9,390 nucleotides of DNA, from positions 36,481 through 45,870 of the forward strand of contig PMHU01000182.1 in NCBI GenBank assembly GCA_003156795.1, written 5' to 3'. Source of the DNA: Acidimicrobiaceae bacterium. Lineage in GTDB: Bacteria; Actinomycetota; Acidimicrobiia; Acidimicrobiales; Palsa-688. The translations under genes were made by a program, and so were the position numbers. The notes under the pieces were generated by a model, which was not told the DNA's origin, searched no databases, and saw only the letters and a program-made list of their open reading frames with translations. Below, one piece after another: positions 1 through 6,740 of this stretch (positions within the stretch are counted from its first letter, which is position 1; each line of letters begins with the position of its first letter).

Positions 1-1208
1 ACGTGTGGGCGTTGCGAGCCGCCGGGTACCGGACCACCCTTATGGGGAAGGCCCATCTGTATAGGGATGGAGTCGTCGAGGCCCGCCACGTCGACGACCT
101 CGCCGGGCGGCTCGCCGGGCTGGGGTTTTCTGAGGTTCTCGAGACGGGCGACAAGTTCGTGGGCGAGATACCGAACCGCTACACCGACTATCTGCTCGGG
201 CGCGGCTTGCTGGATGAATACAAGCGCCACCTCGCGGATCGCAGTTACCAGGGTGAAGGTGAGAGCGGTCGAAACGCTTCCAAGCGCGTCCCGATGTGGG
301 ACAGCACGCCGAACCCGGTTCCGATCGACGCCTACATCGACACCTGGCACGGCCTAGAAGCGGCAAGATGGATCGAGCAATCCGACCGTCGGGAGCCCTT
401 CTTCCTGTTCCTCGGGTTCCCGGGGCCCCACGATCCGTGGGATGCCCCTCAAGCAGCTGTAGACGTGTACCGCGACATCGAGGTATCGATGCCAGGTTCG
501 ACCCGACGTCCAACCTTGGAAGGCACCGGCCGGTACGGAGCCTTGTTGCGGTCCTTTCTCTGGTTGTCCGATACGGAGACCATGACTCCGGACGCCATTC
601 GCGGTATGCGCCGGGCGTACGCCGCCGGTATAACGAACATCGACGACGCCATCGGTCGCGTCCTCAACGCCCTGGCCGAGAGAGACCTGCTTGGCAACAC
701 GTGGGTCATTTACACGAGCGACCACGGCGAGATGGCCGGCAACCACGGGCTCATGTCGAAGTGCGTCCTTTATCAGCCCGCGGTCCGCGTCCCGCTCATC
801 ATGCGGCCACCCGGCGGATGTCCGCCCCGGGTCATCGATGGCCTCGTCGAGCACCTCGACGTGCCTGCGACCATCCGAGAGATCGCCGGCGCACCTGACA
901 TTTCCTCCAGTGCAGGGGAGTCGCTCCTGGGCTGCCTGACGGGGGAGCCGCATTCATCTCGCGCCGTGTCGGTCAGCGAGAACTGGGGCTTCGCCGCCTT
1001 CGAGACCGATCGATACAAGATCATCGTCGACGAAGACGCCTGCACACCGTGCCAGTTGTTCGATCTGCATGAGGATCCCGATGAGGATCGGGACCTTCTC
1101 GCCGACCCGCAAGCCCAGGCCACGGCAGATCATCTCATGGAGACCTACGTTCGACCGTTCTTCGGCATACCGGCCGTTCGCCCTCACCCCAGTCCCTTTA
1201 CGAGCTGA
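1..1208 (+). CDS. Type I sulfatase / alkaline-phosphatase-superfamily hydrolase, 5'-truncated by window edge
   Basis: This is a metal-dependent sulfuric ester hydrolase of the arylsulfatase/choline-sulfatase type. The visible 401 codons begin in mid-domain at GYRTTLMGKAHL, the conserved Lys/His segment that follows the CxPxR active-site signature in full-length family members. The formylglycine cysteine and the first metal-binding Asp pair therefore lie off the left edge, and the GTG at base 3 is not a credible start. Counting from that GTG, visible motifs are GKAH (K16, H18), GPHDPW (H143), the metal-ligand motif YTSDHGEMAGNHGL (D240, H241), and K253 in SKCVLYQPAVRVPLI. A typical C-terminal subdomain ending QLFDLHEDPDEDRDLL follows. 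No transmembrane segment is visible. The substrate cannot be told from this part; phosphonate monoester hydrolase activity is the main alternative within the fold. The stop overlaps the next start by one base (TGATG), so the two are probably co-translated. Confidence 0.93.
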   Translation, partial: VWALRAAGYRTTLMGKAHLYRDGVVEARHVDDLAGRLAGLGFSEVLETGDKFVGEIPNRYTDYLLGRGLLDEYKRHLADRSYQGEGESGRNASKRVPMWDSTPNPVPIDAYIDTWHGLEAARWIEQSDRREPFFLFLGFPGPHDPWDAPQAAVDVYRDIEVSMPGSTRRPTLEGTGRYGALLRSFLWLSDTETMTPDAIRGMRRAYAAGITNIDDAIGRVLNALAERDLLGNTWVIYTSDHGEMAGNHGLMSKCVLYQPAVRVPLIMRPPGGCPPRVIDGLVEHLDVPATIREIAGAPDISSSAGESLLGCLTGEPHSSRAVSVSENWGFAAFETDRYKIIVDEDACTPCQLFDLHEDPDEDRDLLADPQAQATADHLMETYVRPFFGIPAVRPHPSPFTS

Positions 1209-1747
1209 TGGCGCCACCCGGCAAGGAGCTCAAATACGCGCGCGTCGAGCGAGAACGTCGCTTCCTGTTGGCGGGAAGGCCCGAAGGTACCAGCATCCAG
1301 GGGGTCTCCATCACCGACCGCTACCTGCCAGGCACCCGCATCCGGCTACGCCGGGCGAGCGAATCCAGCGACCGCGGTCAGCAGATCGTCTACAAGTTGA
1401 CGCAGAAGATCCCCCGTCTCGGCGGCCTACCCGGGCTCATCACCACGATGTACCTCAGCTCGGACGAATACCAGGCCCTGGCGGCTCTTCCGGCCGCGGT
1501 TCTCCGCAAGAGCCGATACCGCCTGCCGCCGTTGGGCGTCGACGTCTTCGAGGGTGACAGGAGTGGACTGTGCCTCGCCGAAGCGGAATTCGACAGTGAC
1601 GCGGAGATGGCCGAATTCACCGCACCTGCGATCGTGGTTGCGGAAGTAACGGGCGACCACCGCTTTACCGGTGGACACCTGGCCACATCCACCCGGCAGG
1701 ACGTGGCCGAGGCGCTTGCCGCCTACGGCCTCGTCCTCCAGGAGTAG
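1208..1747 (+). CDS. CYTH-domain (triphosphate tunnel metalloenzyme) protein
   Basis: This 179-residue protein fits the CYTH / triphosphate tunnel family, which binds or hydrolyses triphosphate compounds with Mg2+ or Mn2+ inside an eight-stranded barrel. The N-terminus carries a VERERRFLL version of the ExExK signature (E14, E16, then R18 in place of Lys). Then come basic strands expected to line the tunnel (RIRLRR at 44-49, YKL with K63, KSRYRLP at 101-107), the acidic strand LAEAEFD (E125, E127), and EVTGDHRFTGGHLA near the C-terminus, which resembles the EVTGDxRYxNxxLA end of bacterial CYTH proteins. Length is normal for a single-domain member. The start ATG overlaps the sulfatase stop, and no good ribosome binding site is visible, so translation is probably coupled. 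The exact substrate (inorganic triphosphate, polyphosphate, a nucleotide) is not determined. The Lys-to-Arg change in the signature may matter for catalysis. Confidence 0.85.
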   Translation: MAPPGKELKYARVERERRFLLAGRPEGTSIQGVSITDRYLPGTRIRLRRASESSDRGQQIVYKLTQKIPRLGGLPGLITTMYLSSDEYQALAALPAAVLRKSRYRLPPLGVDVFEGDRSGLCLAEAEFDSDAEMAEFTAPAIVVAEVTGDHRFTGGHLATSTRQDVAEALAAYGLVLQE

Positions 1748-1779
1748 CGGGGCGGGTCTTACCCGGCGGCGGGGACTCC
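1741..1779. terminator. Candidate bidirectional terminator between convergent genes
   Basis: The 11-bp gap between the CYTH gene and the aldehyde dehydrogenase holds a perfect inverted repeat CGGGT-CTT-ACCCG (1753-1765) that overlaps the dehydrogenase stop codon. An outer pair GGAGT (1741-1745) and ACTCC (1775-1779) could extend it. There is no T-run, so this would be a GC-rich hairpin of the kind common in actinobacteria. The call is based only on position and symmetry. Confidence 0.4.
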
Positions 1780-3222
1780 GCCTCCGGGCGCCACGATCGA
1801 CTTGAGCTCGGTGTAGTGCTCGAGGCCTTCCTTGCCGAATTCGCGACCGAGCCCGGAGGCCTTGAAACCGCCGAAGGGCGCCACGAAATCCATGGTGTAC
1901 TGATTGATGCCGTAGGTCCCGGTCCGGACCCTACGGGCCACGTCCATCCCGGCGTCGATGTCACCCGTCCAAACGGACCCGGCCAGGCCGTACTCGCTGT
2001 CATTGGCGATCCGCACCGCGTCGTCGACGGTGTCGAAGGGGATGACGGTCAGCACCGGGCCGAAGATCTCCTCCCGGGCGATCCTCATGTCGTTGTTGAC
2101 ATCAGCGAAGACCGTGGGACGGACGTACCAGCCCCTCTCGATGCCGCTCGGGCGGCCGCTGCCGCCGGCCACCACCCGGGCGCCCTCTTCTTGGCCCAAG
2201 GCGATGTACTTCTCGACCCGCTCCTGCTGGCGCTCGGCGACCAGCGGTCCGACGTCGGTATTTGGATCCGTGGGATCGCCGACGGCGAGCCCGCCCACCA
2301 ATTCGGCCAGGGCGTCGACGACCTCGGTGTACCGGTCCCGGCTGGCCAGGATCCTCGTCTGGGCCACGCAGGCCTGCCCGTTGTTCATCAGCGATGCGAA
2401 CTTCAACCCGTCCATGGTTGAGGCCAGGTCGGCGTCATCGAGGATGATGGCCGCCGACTTGCCGCCCAGTTCGAGGCTGCAGCGCTTCAGTTGCTCCCCG
2501 CAGATGGCCGCGATGCGCCGCCCGGCCGCGGTGGAACCGGTGAAAGCCACCTTGTCTATGCCCGGATGCTTGACGAGATATTCGCCGGTCTCCCGGCCGC
2601 CGGCGACGATGTTGACAACTCCATCGGGCACGCCGGCCTCGTCGAGCAGCTCGGCCATCAGGTAGGAGTCGAGGGGCGTCTCTGGTGCCGGCTTTATGAC
2701 CATCGTGCAGCCGGTCAGCAGGGCCGGGGCAAGTTTGGACATGATCACAAACTGCGGCACGTTCCAGGGCACGATCGCAGCGACCACGCCCACCGGCTCG
2801 CTACGCACAATTACGGGTGAGCCGAGCACGCCCACGCGCTCTTCTTCCCACGGGTAGTCGTTGGCTATGCCGAGAAACGTCGTCAGCATCATCCACGGCG
2901 CCGGCGACTGCGCCAGCTGAGAGAAGGAAGCAGGCGATCCCATCTCCGCGGTAATGACGTCGGCCATGTCGGTCAGCCGCGCCGCATACAAGTCGGCGAA
3001 GCGTTGCACGATCTCCGCCCGTTGCGGGAACGACATGGCCGACCAATCCGAGCCATCGAAGGCTCGACGAGCAGCAACCACGGCCGCATCCATGTCGGCC
3101 GGCGTGCCGTCGGGGACGGTTGCGATCACTTCTTCGGTGTGAGGAGAGACGACCTCGATCAGCTGCGACGACGCAGGCGCCACCCACTCCCCACCGATGT
3201 AAAACGAGTCCCGACGTTCCAT
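1759..3222 (-). CDS. NAD(P)-dependent aldehyde dehydrogenase
   Basis: This enzyme oxidises an aldehyde to a carboxylic acid with NAD(P)+ in the cytoplasm. From the ATG start (487 aa, the usual family length) the full catalytic set is visible: PWN with the oxyanion-hole Asn154, the cofactor-binding Lys177 in IKPAPETP, the Rossmann glycine motif FTGSTAAG, the general base Glu251 in LELGGKS, the nucleophile Cys285 in NNGQACV, and Glu385 in EEIFGPV, which contacts the cofactor ribose. The C-terminal oligomerisation segment (PFGGFKASGLGREFGKEG) is intact. I prefer ATG 3222 because AGGG (3229-3232 on the complement) lies 6 nt upstream; an in-frame GTG at 3252 would add ten residues but lacks a ribosome site. 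The gene lies 241 bp downstream of the lipase on the same strand and may share its physiological role, for example oxidising aldehydes from released alcohols. The physiological substrate cannot be read from the sequence. Confidence 0.96.
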   Translation of the reverse strand: MERRDSFYIGGEWVAPASSQLIEVVSPHTEEVIATVPDGTPADMDAAVVAARRAFDGSDWSAMSFPQRAEIVQRFADLYAARLTDMADVITAEMGSPASFSQLAQSPAPWMMLTTFLGIANDYPWEEERVGVLGSPVIVRSEPVGVVAAIVPWNVPQFVIMSKLAPALLTGCTMVIKPAPETPLDSYLMAELLDEAGVPDGVVNIVAGGRETGEYLVKHPGIDKVAFTGSTAAGRRIAAICGEQLKRCSLELGGKSAAIILDDADLASTMDGLKFASLMNNGQACVAQTRILASRDRYTEVVDALAELVGGLAVGDPTDPNTDVGPLVAERQQERVEKYIALGQEEGARVVAGGSGRPSGIERGWYVRPTVFADVNNDMRIAREEIFGPVLTVIPFDTVDDAVRIANDSEYGLAGSVWTGDIDAGMDVARRVRTGTYGINQYTMDFVAPFGGFKASGLGREFGKEGLEHYTELKSIVAPGGGVPAAG

Positions 3223-3257
3223 CCTGGTCCCTTTCGCTTTGTGAAGATCCACACCCT

Positions 3258-3282
3258 CGGCTTGCCTTCCCGGCTTGCCTTC
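3258..3282. repeat. 12-bp tandem direct repeat upstream of the aldehyde dehydrogenase
   Basis: Two perfect copies of CGGCTTGCCTTC lie at 3258-3269 and 3271-3282, a 13-bp period, 36 to 60 bp upstream of the dehydrogenase ATG in its leader or promoter region. Direct repeats in this position can be regulator binding sites; a chance slippage duplication is the alternative. Confidence 0.5.
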
Positions 3283-3416
3283 GGATCCCAGTGTCCCATG
3301 TGGAGACGCCTTCGATCCAGACGCGAGGACGAACCCGCTGTTACCCCCGGCCGTAGTCGGGTCGGGCCCAACCGGATGGTAGCCGAGCTCGAAAGCTACG
3401 ACGCCGATCGCCCGAC

Positions 3417-3448
3417 CCCCGGACGCAGGTCTCCGACCCGGTCCGGGG
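3417..3448 (-). terminator. Candidate terminator hairpin after the lipase gene
   Basis: CCCCGGAC (3417-3424) and GTCCGGGG (3441-3448) form a perfect 8-bp inverted repeat with a 16-nt loop, beginning 15 nt beyond the lipase stop codon. It has no U-tract, so it resembles the GC-only hairpins of actinobacteria. If it terminates, the aldehyde dehydrogenase needs its own promoter within the remaining 190 bp. In the rest of this 241-bp gap I see only the 12-bp direct repeat and no gene or clear sigma-70-type promoter. Confidence 0.45.
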
Positions 3449-3463
3449 CCGCGGCGGATGCGG

Positions 3464-4687
3464 TCAGCAGGTGCTGGGAGCCGGGTCTCCGGCGAACCGG
3501 GCCTGTATGTAGGCGATGGCGCCGGGGAGGCCTTCGGCCTCGGCGCTGATGTGGTCGGCCAGCGGGAACTGGATGTACTGGTTGGTCTCGCCGGCGGCGC
3601 AGTACCGGGCCATGAGGGTGGTCACGTCGGGCGTCACGACCAACTCGTCATAGGTGGCCATGTAGACCTGCATCGGTATCTTCGGCACGGCGACCACGCC
3701 CATCATGTCGGCGGCGACGACCTGCTGGACGGTGGGCAGGTCGAGCGGATTCAACCCGCCGTTTGTGTACTGCTCGATCCGCTGGAACGCGTACGTCGGC
3801 ACGAACTGCGTGATGCACATTCCGCCGATGTCCTGTTGCATCTGCTGACCGGCCGGGTTGAGCAGGGAGTCGATGTCGATCTGGGGATACGCCCTGGCTA
3901 TGCCCACCGCGGCCGCGAAATAGATTCCGGCGAACGGGCCACCGTCGGCTTTCGCCGCGATGTGGTCGATGTTGACCGGCAGGCCGCCGATAGCCGCTCC
4001 GACGATGTTGAGCTCCGGTGCGTACGTCGGTGCTTCCTCGGCCGCGAACTCCGAAGCTTGGGATCCACCCGAGTACCCCATCATCCCCACGGGCGTAGCC
4101 GTTCCATCAAGTCCCAGAGGAGCGAAGGCCTCCGCAGCCCGGATGCCGTCCAGCGTGGCGTAGCCCTCTTCGATTCCTGCTGTCCACGCGTAGTTCGGCC
4201 CTTCGAAGTCCGGTATGACGACGGTGTAGCCCAGCGACGTGCCCGTGGCCACCGCCGCGAAGGATTCCAAACCACCCAACGACTCAAAACCGTCGGTAGC
4301 GGGGGGTTCCGTCAGGACGTAGGAGGGCTGGCATGTGGCCGAATCGCTGTCGATCGCCGGCTGGTAGGACAGCAGCCTGGCCGGCGTGGTCGGTGTCGTC
4401 GGCCTGATCACGGTCGCCACATCGGCTTCCAGCGCACCGGAGACGTTCTCCGAGACGTATTGAAGCTGCCAGGCCTCATAGGGGGTCGAGAAGCCCACGG
4501 CCTCGATGGTCACCGGCTGGGACTGGAGGATCTCGCCCGGGTAGTCACCGGTGAATGAAGTGGGCTGGGTGTAGATCGAACCGCTGGATGGGGTGGCCGC
4601 GGCGCCGGGCCAGCCCAGGCCGGCCGGGGCGAGCAGCGTCAACGCGGCGACGCTGGCGGTGAGGATCGACAACGGGCGAGGGCGCAA
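3464..4687 (-). CDS. Secreted lipase/esterase, LIP (secretory lipase) family
   Basis: This alpha/beta-hydrolase is predicted to cleave ester bonds of lipids outside the cytoplasmic membrane. I choose the TTG start at 4687, which gives 407 aa: a perfect AGGAGG (4692-4697 on the complement) sits 4 nt upstream. The protein then begins with a textbook Sec signal peptide: RPRP, a hydrophobic stretch from about residue 6 to 25, and a likely cleavage after the GAAA at 29-32. A GTG at 4744 would add 19 residues in front of the signal and lacks such a site. The nucleophile elbow is GYSGGS (Ser206). Likely partners are Asp347 in ATYDELV and His379 in LADH. Four cysteines remain in the mature chain (119, 291, 363, 407), compatible with disulfides outside the cell. 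Overall layout matches the secretory lipase family (PF03583) of mycobacteria and fungi. Substrate preference is unknown. It is divergent from a TetR gene, which probably regulates it. Confidence 0.88.
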   Translation of the reverse strand: MRPRPLSILTASVAALTLLAPAGLGWPGAAATPSSGSIYTQPTSFTGDYPGEILQSQPVTIEAVGFSTPYEAWQLQYVSENVSGALEADVATVIRPTTPTTPARLLSYQPAIDSDSATCQPSYVLTEPPATDGFESLGGLESFAAVATGTSLGYTVVIPDFEGPNYAWTAGIEEGYATLDGIRAAEAFAPLGLDGTATPVGMMGYSGGSQASEFAAEEAPTYAPELNIVGAAIGGLPVNIDHIAAKADGGPFAGIYFAAAVGIARAYPQIDIDSLLNPAGQQMQQDIGGMCITQFVPTYAFQRIEQYTNGGLNPLDLPTVQQVVAADMMGVVAVPKIPMQVYMATYDELVVTPDVTTLMARYCAAGETNQYIQFPLADHISAEAEGLPGAIAYIQARFAGDPAPSTC

Positions 4688-4691
4688 TTCT

Positions 4692-4697
4692 CCTCCT
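4692..4697 (-). promoter_or_regulatory. Strong ribosome binding site that fixes the lipase TTG start
   Basis: AGGAGG on the complement strand ends 4 nt before TTG 4687. It is the only perfect Shine-Dalgarno near the gene's 5' end and overrules the in-frame GTG codons at 4744 and 4741. Confidence 0.8.
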
Positions 4698-4721
4698 AGC
4701 TGCTCGTGAAGTGGGGCGGCG

Positions 4722-4750
4722 TTGAACTGGTACAATCGCACCACTAAAAG
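4722..4750 (+). promoter_or_regulatory. Candidate tetR promoter
   Basis: TTGAAC (4722-4727) and TAAAAG (4745-4750) are separated by 17 bp, a reasonable sigma-70-type pair, 37 bp upstream of the tetR ATG. Both hexamers fall within the nested dyad centred at 4747, which fits autorepression. Confidence 0.4.
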
Positions 4751-4770
4751 TGGGAAAAGAGTACAGGTTC
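4724..4770. promoter_or_regulatory. Nested inverted repeat, candidate TetR operator
   Basis: An inner perfect palindrome CCACT-AAA-AGTGG (4741-4753) is flanked by outer arms GAACTGGTAC (4724-4733) and GTACAGGTTC (4761-4770) that pair at 8 of 10 positions. Both symmetries share exactly the same centre, base 4747. The element lies in the 99-bp gap between the divergent lipase and tetR genes. It overlaps both candidate promoters, the expected position for a TetR dimer or pair of dimers to repress both genes. Confidence 0.65.
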
Positions 4771-4787
4771 TCGGTAGGATGTGTCAA
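4758..4787 (-). promoter_or_regulatory. Candidate lipase promoter
   Basis: On the complement strand a consensus -35 TTGACA (4782-4787) is followed after 18 bp by TACTCT (4758-4763), a weak -10. Transcription would start near 4750 and leave a leader of roughly 60 nt before the TTG start. The -35 box overlaps the tetR start codon, so the two promoters are back to back around the dyad. Confidence 0.45.
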
Positions 4788-5455
4788 TGGTCACTCCGAG
4801 CAATCCGTCGCAAGCGCGCAGCCGGGCTCGGCGCGACGCACTGCTACGAGCCGCGGTGGCCCTGCTCGCCGAGGGCGGGGCGCGATCGGTGACGCACCGC
4901 GCCGTGGCGGCCCGGGCGGGCGTGCCCTTGGCGGCCACGACGTACTACTTCGAGTCGATCCAACACCTGACCGAAGAGGCGCTCCGGCTACACGTCAAGG
5001 AGCGGGTCAGCGAGCTGCAGGGGCTGGCGGAAGCCGCCGCCAACGGTTCCCGCAGCGCCGACCAGGTTGCAGAGCGTTTCGTCGAGGCGCTGATCGGACG
5101 CGACCGCGACGGGACCATCGCCCAGTTCGAGGTCTACCTCGAAGCGGCTCGAAACCCAGTGCTGCGCCAGCCCGTGGCCGAGGCCCTCGACGCCTTCGAA
5201 GAACTGGCCCACACCGCCCTGTCCGCGCTCGGCGCCCGGCGGCCGGCCGAAGCCGCCGTGGCCTTCGTGGCCCTGGTCAATGGGTTCGCTCTCAACGGGT
5301 TGGGCCGGCCGCGCTCAGCCGAAGCGGAGGGCGCCGCCTTGCTCGATGCCATGCGTGCCCTCTTTATCAGCCACATCATGGCCGACGACGAGCTGGCCCA
5401 ATGGCACGGCCGGCTTCGCGAACCCATCATGGAACTCCGACTCTCGACCGGCTGA
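4787..5455 (+). CDS. TetR-family transcriptional regulator
   Basis: This is a cytoplasmic DNA-binding repressor of 222 aa, the usual size. The N-terminal helix-turn-helix spans about residues 15-58: ARRDALLRAAVALLAEGGARS, then VTHRAVAARAGVPLAATTYYF, where the TTYYF ending is the typical TetR recognition-helix boundary. The rest is an all-helical ligand-binding and dimerisation domain with no recognisable ligand signature. ATG 4787 is chosen because AGGA (4776-4779) lies 7 nt upstream; GTG 4781 is only 1 nt from that site. The gene diverges from the secreted lipase and faces a nested dyad in the shared gap, so the lipase and tetR itself are the probable targets. A lipid, fatty acid or ester product as inducer would make sense but is inference. 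Its last 141 bp overlap the convergent membrane-protein gene. Confidence 0.93.
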   Translation: MVTPSNPSQARSRARRDALLRAAVALLAEGGARSVTHRAVAARAGVPLAATTYYFESIQHLTEEALRLHVKERVSELQGLAEAAANGSRSADQVAERFVEALIGRDRDGTIAQFEVYLEAARNPVLRQPVAEALDAFEELAHTALSALGARRPAEAAVAFVALVNGFALNGLGRPRSAEAEGAALLDAMRALFISHIMADDELAQWHGRLREPIMELRLSTG

Positions 5456-6409
5456 GCCGCTCGGAGGCGACGCCAGCTGGGGAACGCCGGCTGTGAGCGC
5501 CGAACTCGTCACCGGCATCGCCCCTGATGGTGCGGCCGGCGGCTCGGGGCGGGCGCTTGGAATCCCGAATGAGGTGACGATGGAAGCGGTCCTGGCCGCC
5601 CCTCGTTCTGTGGCAGGGGACCAAAACTGCCTTCGGGGACGCCTCGTCCGGTATAGCAACCGGGCCACGTCGGCGCCGGCGAAGGCCACGGTCAGCGGTA
5701 TCAAAAGGTTCGGGAAAATGGCCAGGATGGTGAAAGGAACGTCGATGAGCACGGCGACCAAGCAGCAGCCCAGCACCGTCGCCAGCACTCTGACGGTCAA
5801 CGTCCGCCGCCTCCAGAACCCATACCAGCGATCCCGGAGATACGCCTGGGCTGGGGTGGCGGCCGGTCCGAGCGCCGCGGGCTGATGAAGGGTAGGAGGA
5901 TGCGGTGACGCCGGCGCCAGCGCCGAGGCGGCGGCCCCGTTGACCTCGGGAAGCTCCTTGTGGTGGCCGTTGAGAGACCTTGGGGTCGACCAGACGCTCG
6001 AGCCATTCCCGTTGGGGGCGGCCAGCGGCGGGTTCGCCTGACGGCCCCGGTTTCTGCTTCGATCCGGCGACGCCGTCCCCATCCGTCTCGACGGAAGACC
6101 CTGGCCGAACAGCGCGGCCATCATCTCTCTCGTTTGGGCCGCCGCCACTTCTATGCGCAGGGCGGGCATGCCATCGGTGACGGTGTTCTGCAACGTGGTG
6201 AACATCTGCATGGTGAGGACCAGCCCGGCCTGCACGGCTTCGGTCGCCGCCAGCTCGCCGTCCTGGTACGTGCCGTAGATCCGGTAGATCTCCCGACAGA
6301 CGCTTAGGCTGAAGGCCACGTCGTCGTTTTCGACCAGAGTGAAGCCAGCGTTGTGCTCCACTTCTGGCGTGACTTCGAGGGCTGCCGCTAGCGAGTTCAT
6401 CAGGTACAA
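5315..6409 (-). CDS. Unrecognised protein with two C-terminal-half membrane segments
   Basis: I do not recognise this family. The 364-codon frame has strongly GC-biased third positions and a sensible composition. TTG 6409 is the likely start, with GGAG 5 nt upstream; ATG 6400 is the alternative, three codons later. Residues 1-104 look like a compact helical domain. Residues 105-187 are a Pro/Ala/Asn/Ser-rich, probably disordered linker. Residues 189-203 are basic and aromatic (YLRDRWYGFWRRR). Two hydrophobic segments follow, about 205-225 and 228-248, closed by a basic LLYRTRRPRRQ. This suggests a membrane hairpin with both flanks in the cytoplasm. The C-terminal tail from about 280 is low-complexity Pro/Ser/Ala, and residues 319-364 are antisense to tetR. 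That tail may be an artefact of a lost stop or a frameshift. The gene is divergent from the AGN-motif protein gene across a structured 331-bp gap. Confidence 0.65.
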   Translation of the reverse strand: MYLMNSLAAALEVTPEVEHNAGFTLVENDDVAFSLSVCREIYRIYGTYQDGELAATEAVQAGLVLTMQMFTTLQNTVTDGMPALRIEVAAAQTREMMAALFGQGLPSRRMGTASPDRSRNRGRQANPPLAAPNGNGSSVWSTPRSLNGHHKELPEVNGAAASALAPASPHPPTLHQPAALGPAATPAQAYLRDRWYGFWRRRTLTVRVLATVLGCCLVAVLIDVPFTILAIFPNLLIPLTVAFAGADVARLLYRTRRPRRQFWSPATERGAARTASIVTSFGIPSARPEPPAAPSGAMPVTSSALTAGVPQLASPPSGSAGRESEFHDGFAKPAVPLGQLVVGHDVADKEGTHGIEQGGALRFG

Positions 6410-6475
6410 AAAGTCTCCGAATCAGGGCCCCAGACGAGGCCTGGACGACTCCGCCCGCACGCCTCCCCCAAGGGT

Positions 6476-6518
6476 ATCGGCGCGTGTCTGCCCGGACTTG
6501 AGTACCCGGGGCGCCGAT
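6476..6518. other. Extended stem-loop in the divergent intergenic region
   Basis: ATCGGCGC (6476-6483) pairs perfectly with GCGCCGAT (6511-6518). Inside, CCCGG (6491-6495) pairs with CCGGG (6506-6510) around a 10-nt loop, leaving a 7-nt one-sided bulge. The outer and inner right arms are directly adjacent, so they stack. The element sits 67 bp from the start of the membrane-protein gene, within the 331-bp gap 6410-6740. The rest of the gap holds a small hairpin at 6541-6563 and the dyad at 6672-6693. I see no convincing gene, tRNA or sigma-70 promoter there. Confidence 0.45.
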
Positions 6519-6671
6519 GGAGCTCGGAGGGTGAGCTAAACGGCCGAACAGAGAATCTGGCCGATCGACACCTCGCCGAATACCACCCCGTGACTCGCAC
6601 CCGGCCCCGACGCTCATCGGCCCTCACGGTCGCAGCCCGTCGTCCGTGGGCCTCGGTGAGAGGGCCGACCG

Positions 6672-6693
6672 GACCTGCCCGAACGGGCAGATC
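6672..6693. promoter_or_regulatory. 22-bp near-perfect dyad upstream of the AGN-motif gene
   Basis: GACCTGCCCG (6672-6681) and CGGGCAGATC (6684-6693) are inverted repeats with one mismatch, separated by AA. The core CTGCCCG-AA-CGGGCAG is perfect. The 2-bp centre is too tight for an undistorted RNA hairpin and favours a protein-binding operator. It ends 47 bp before the GTG start at 6741. Confidence 0.5.
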
Positions 6694-6740
6694 GGGACGA
6701 AAGCGTTGCCGCCGACGTCGAAGGGATCCAAAATGGGGCC

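Noticed and set aside
3379..3399. GTAGC...GCTAC inverted repeat with an internal CGAGCTCG between lipase and dehydrogenase
   Set aside because: Arms of only 5 bp in GC-rich DNA and no positional reason to prefer it; treated as chance.
3437..3447. CCCGG-T-CCGGG palindrome as a separate hairpin
   Set aside because: A 1-nt centre cannot loop, and its right half is used in the longer 8-bp inverted repeat 3417-3448.
3458..4558. 366-codon plus-strand frame opposite the lipase
   Set aside because: Antisense to a lipase with intact catalytic motifs; Arg/Gly/Val/His-rich composition typical of shadows.
5427..6617. 396-codon minus-strand frame overlapping the membrane-protein gene
   Set aside because: Composition is Arg/Gly/Ser-rich with no hydrophobic segments or domain pattern. 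The competing frame has GC-biased third positions, a ribosome site and membrane helices.
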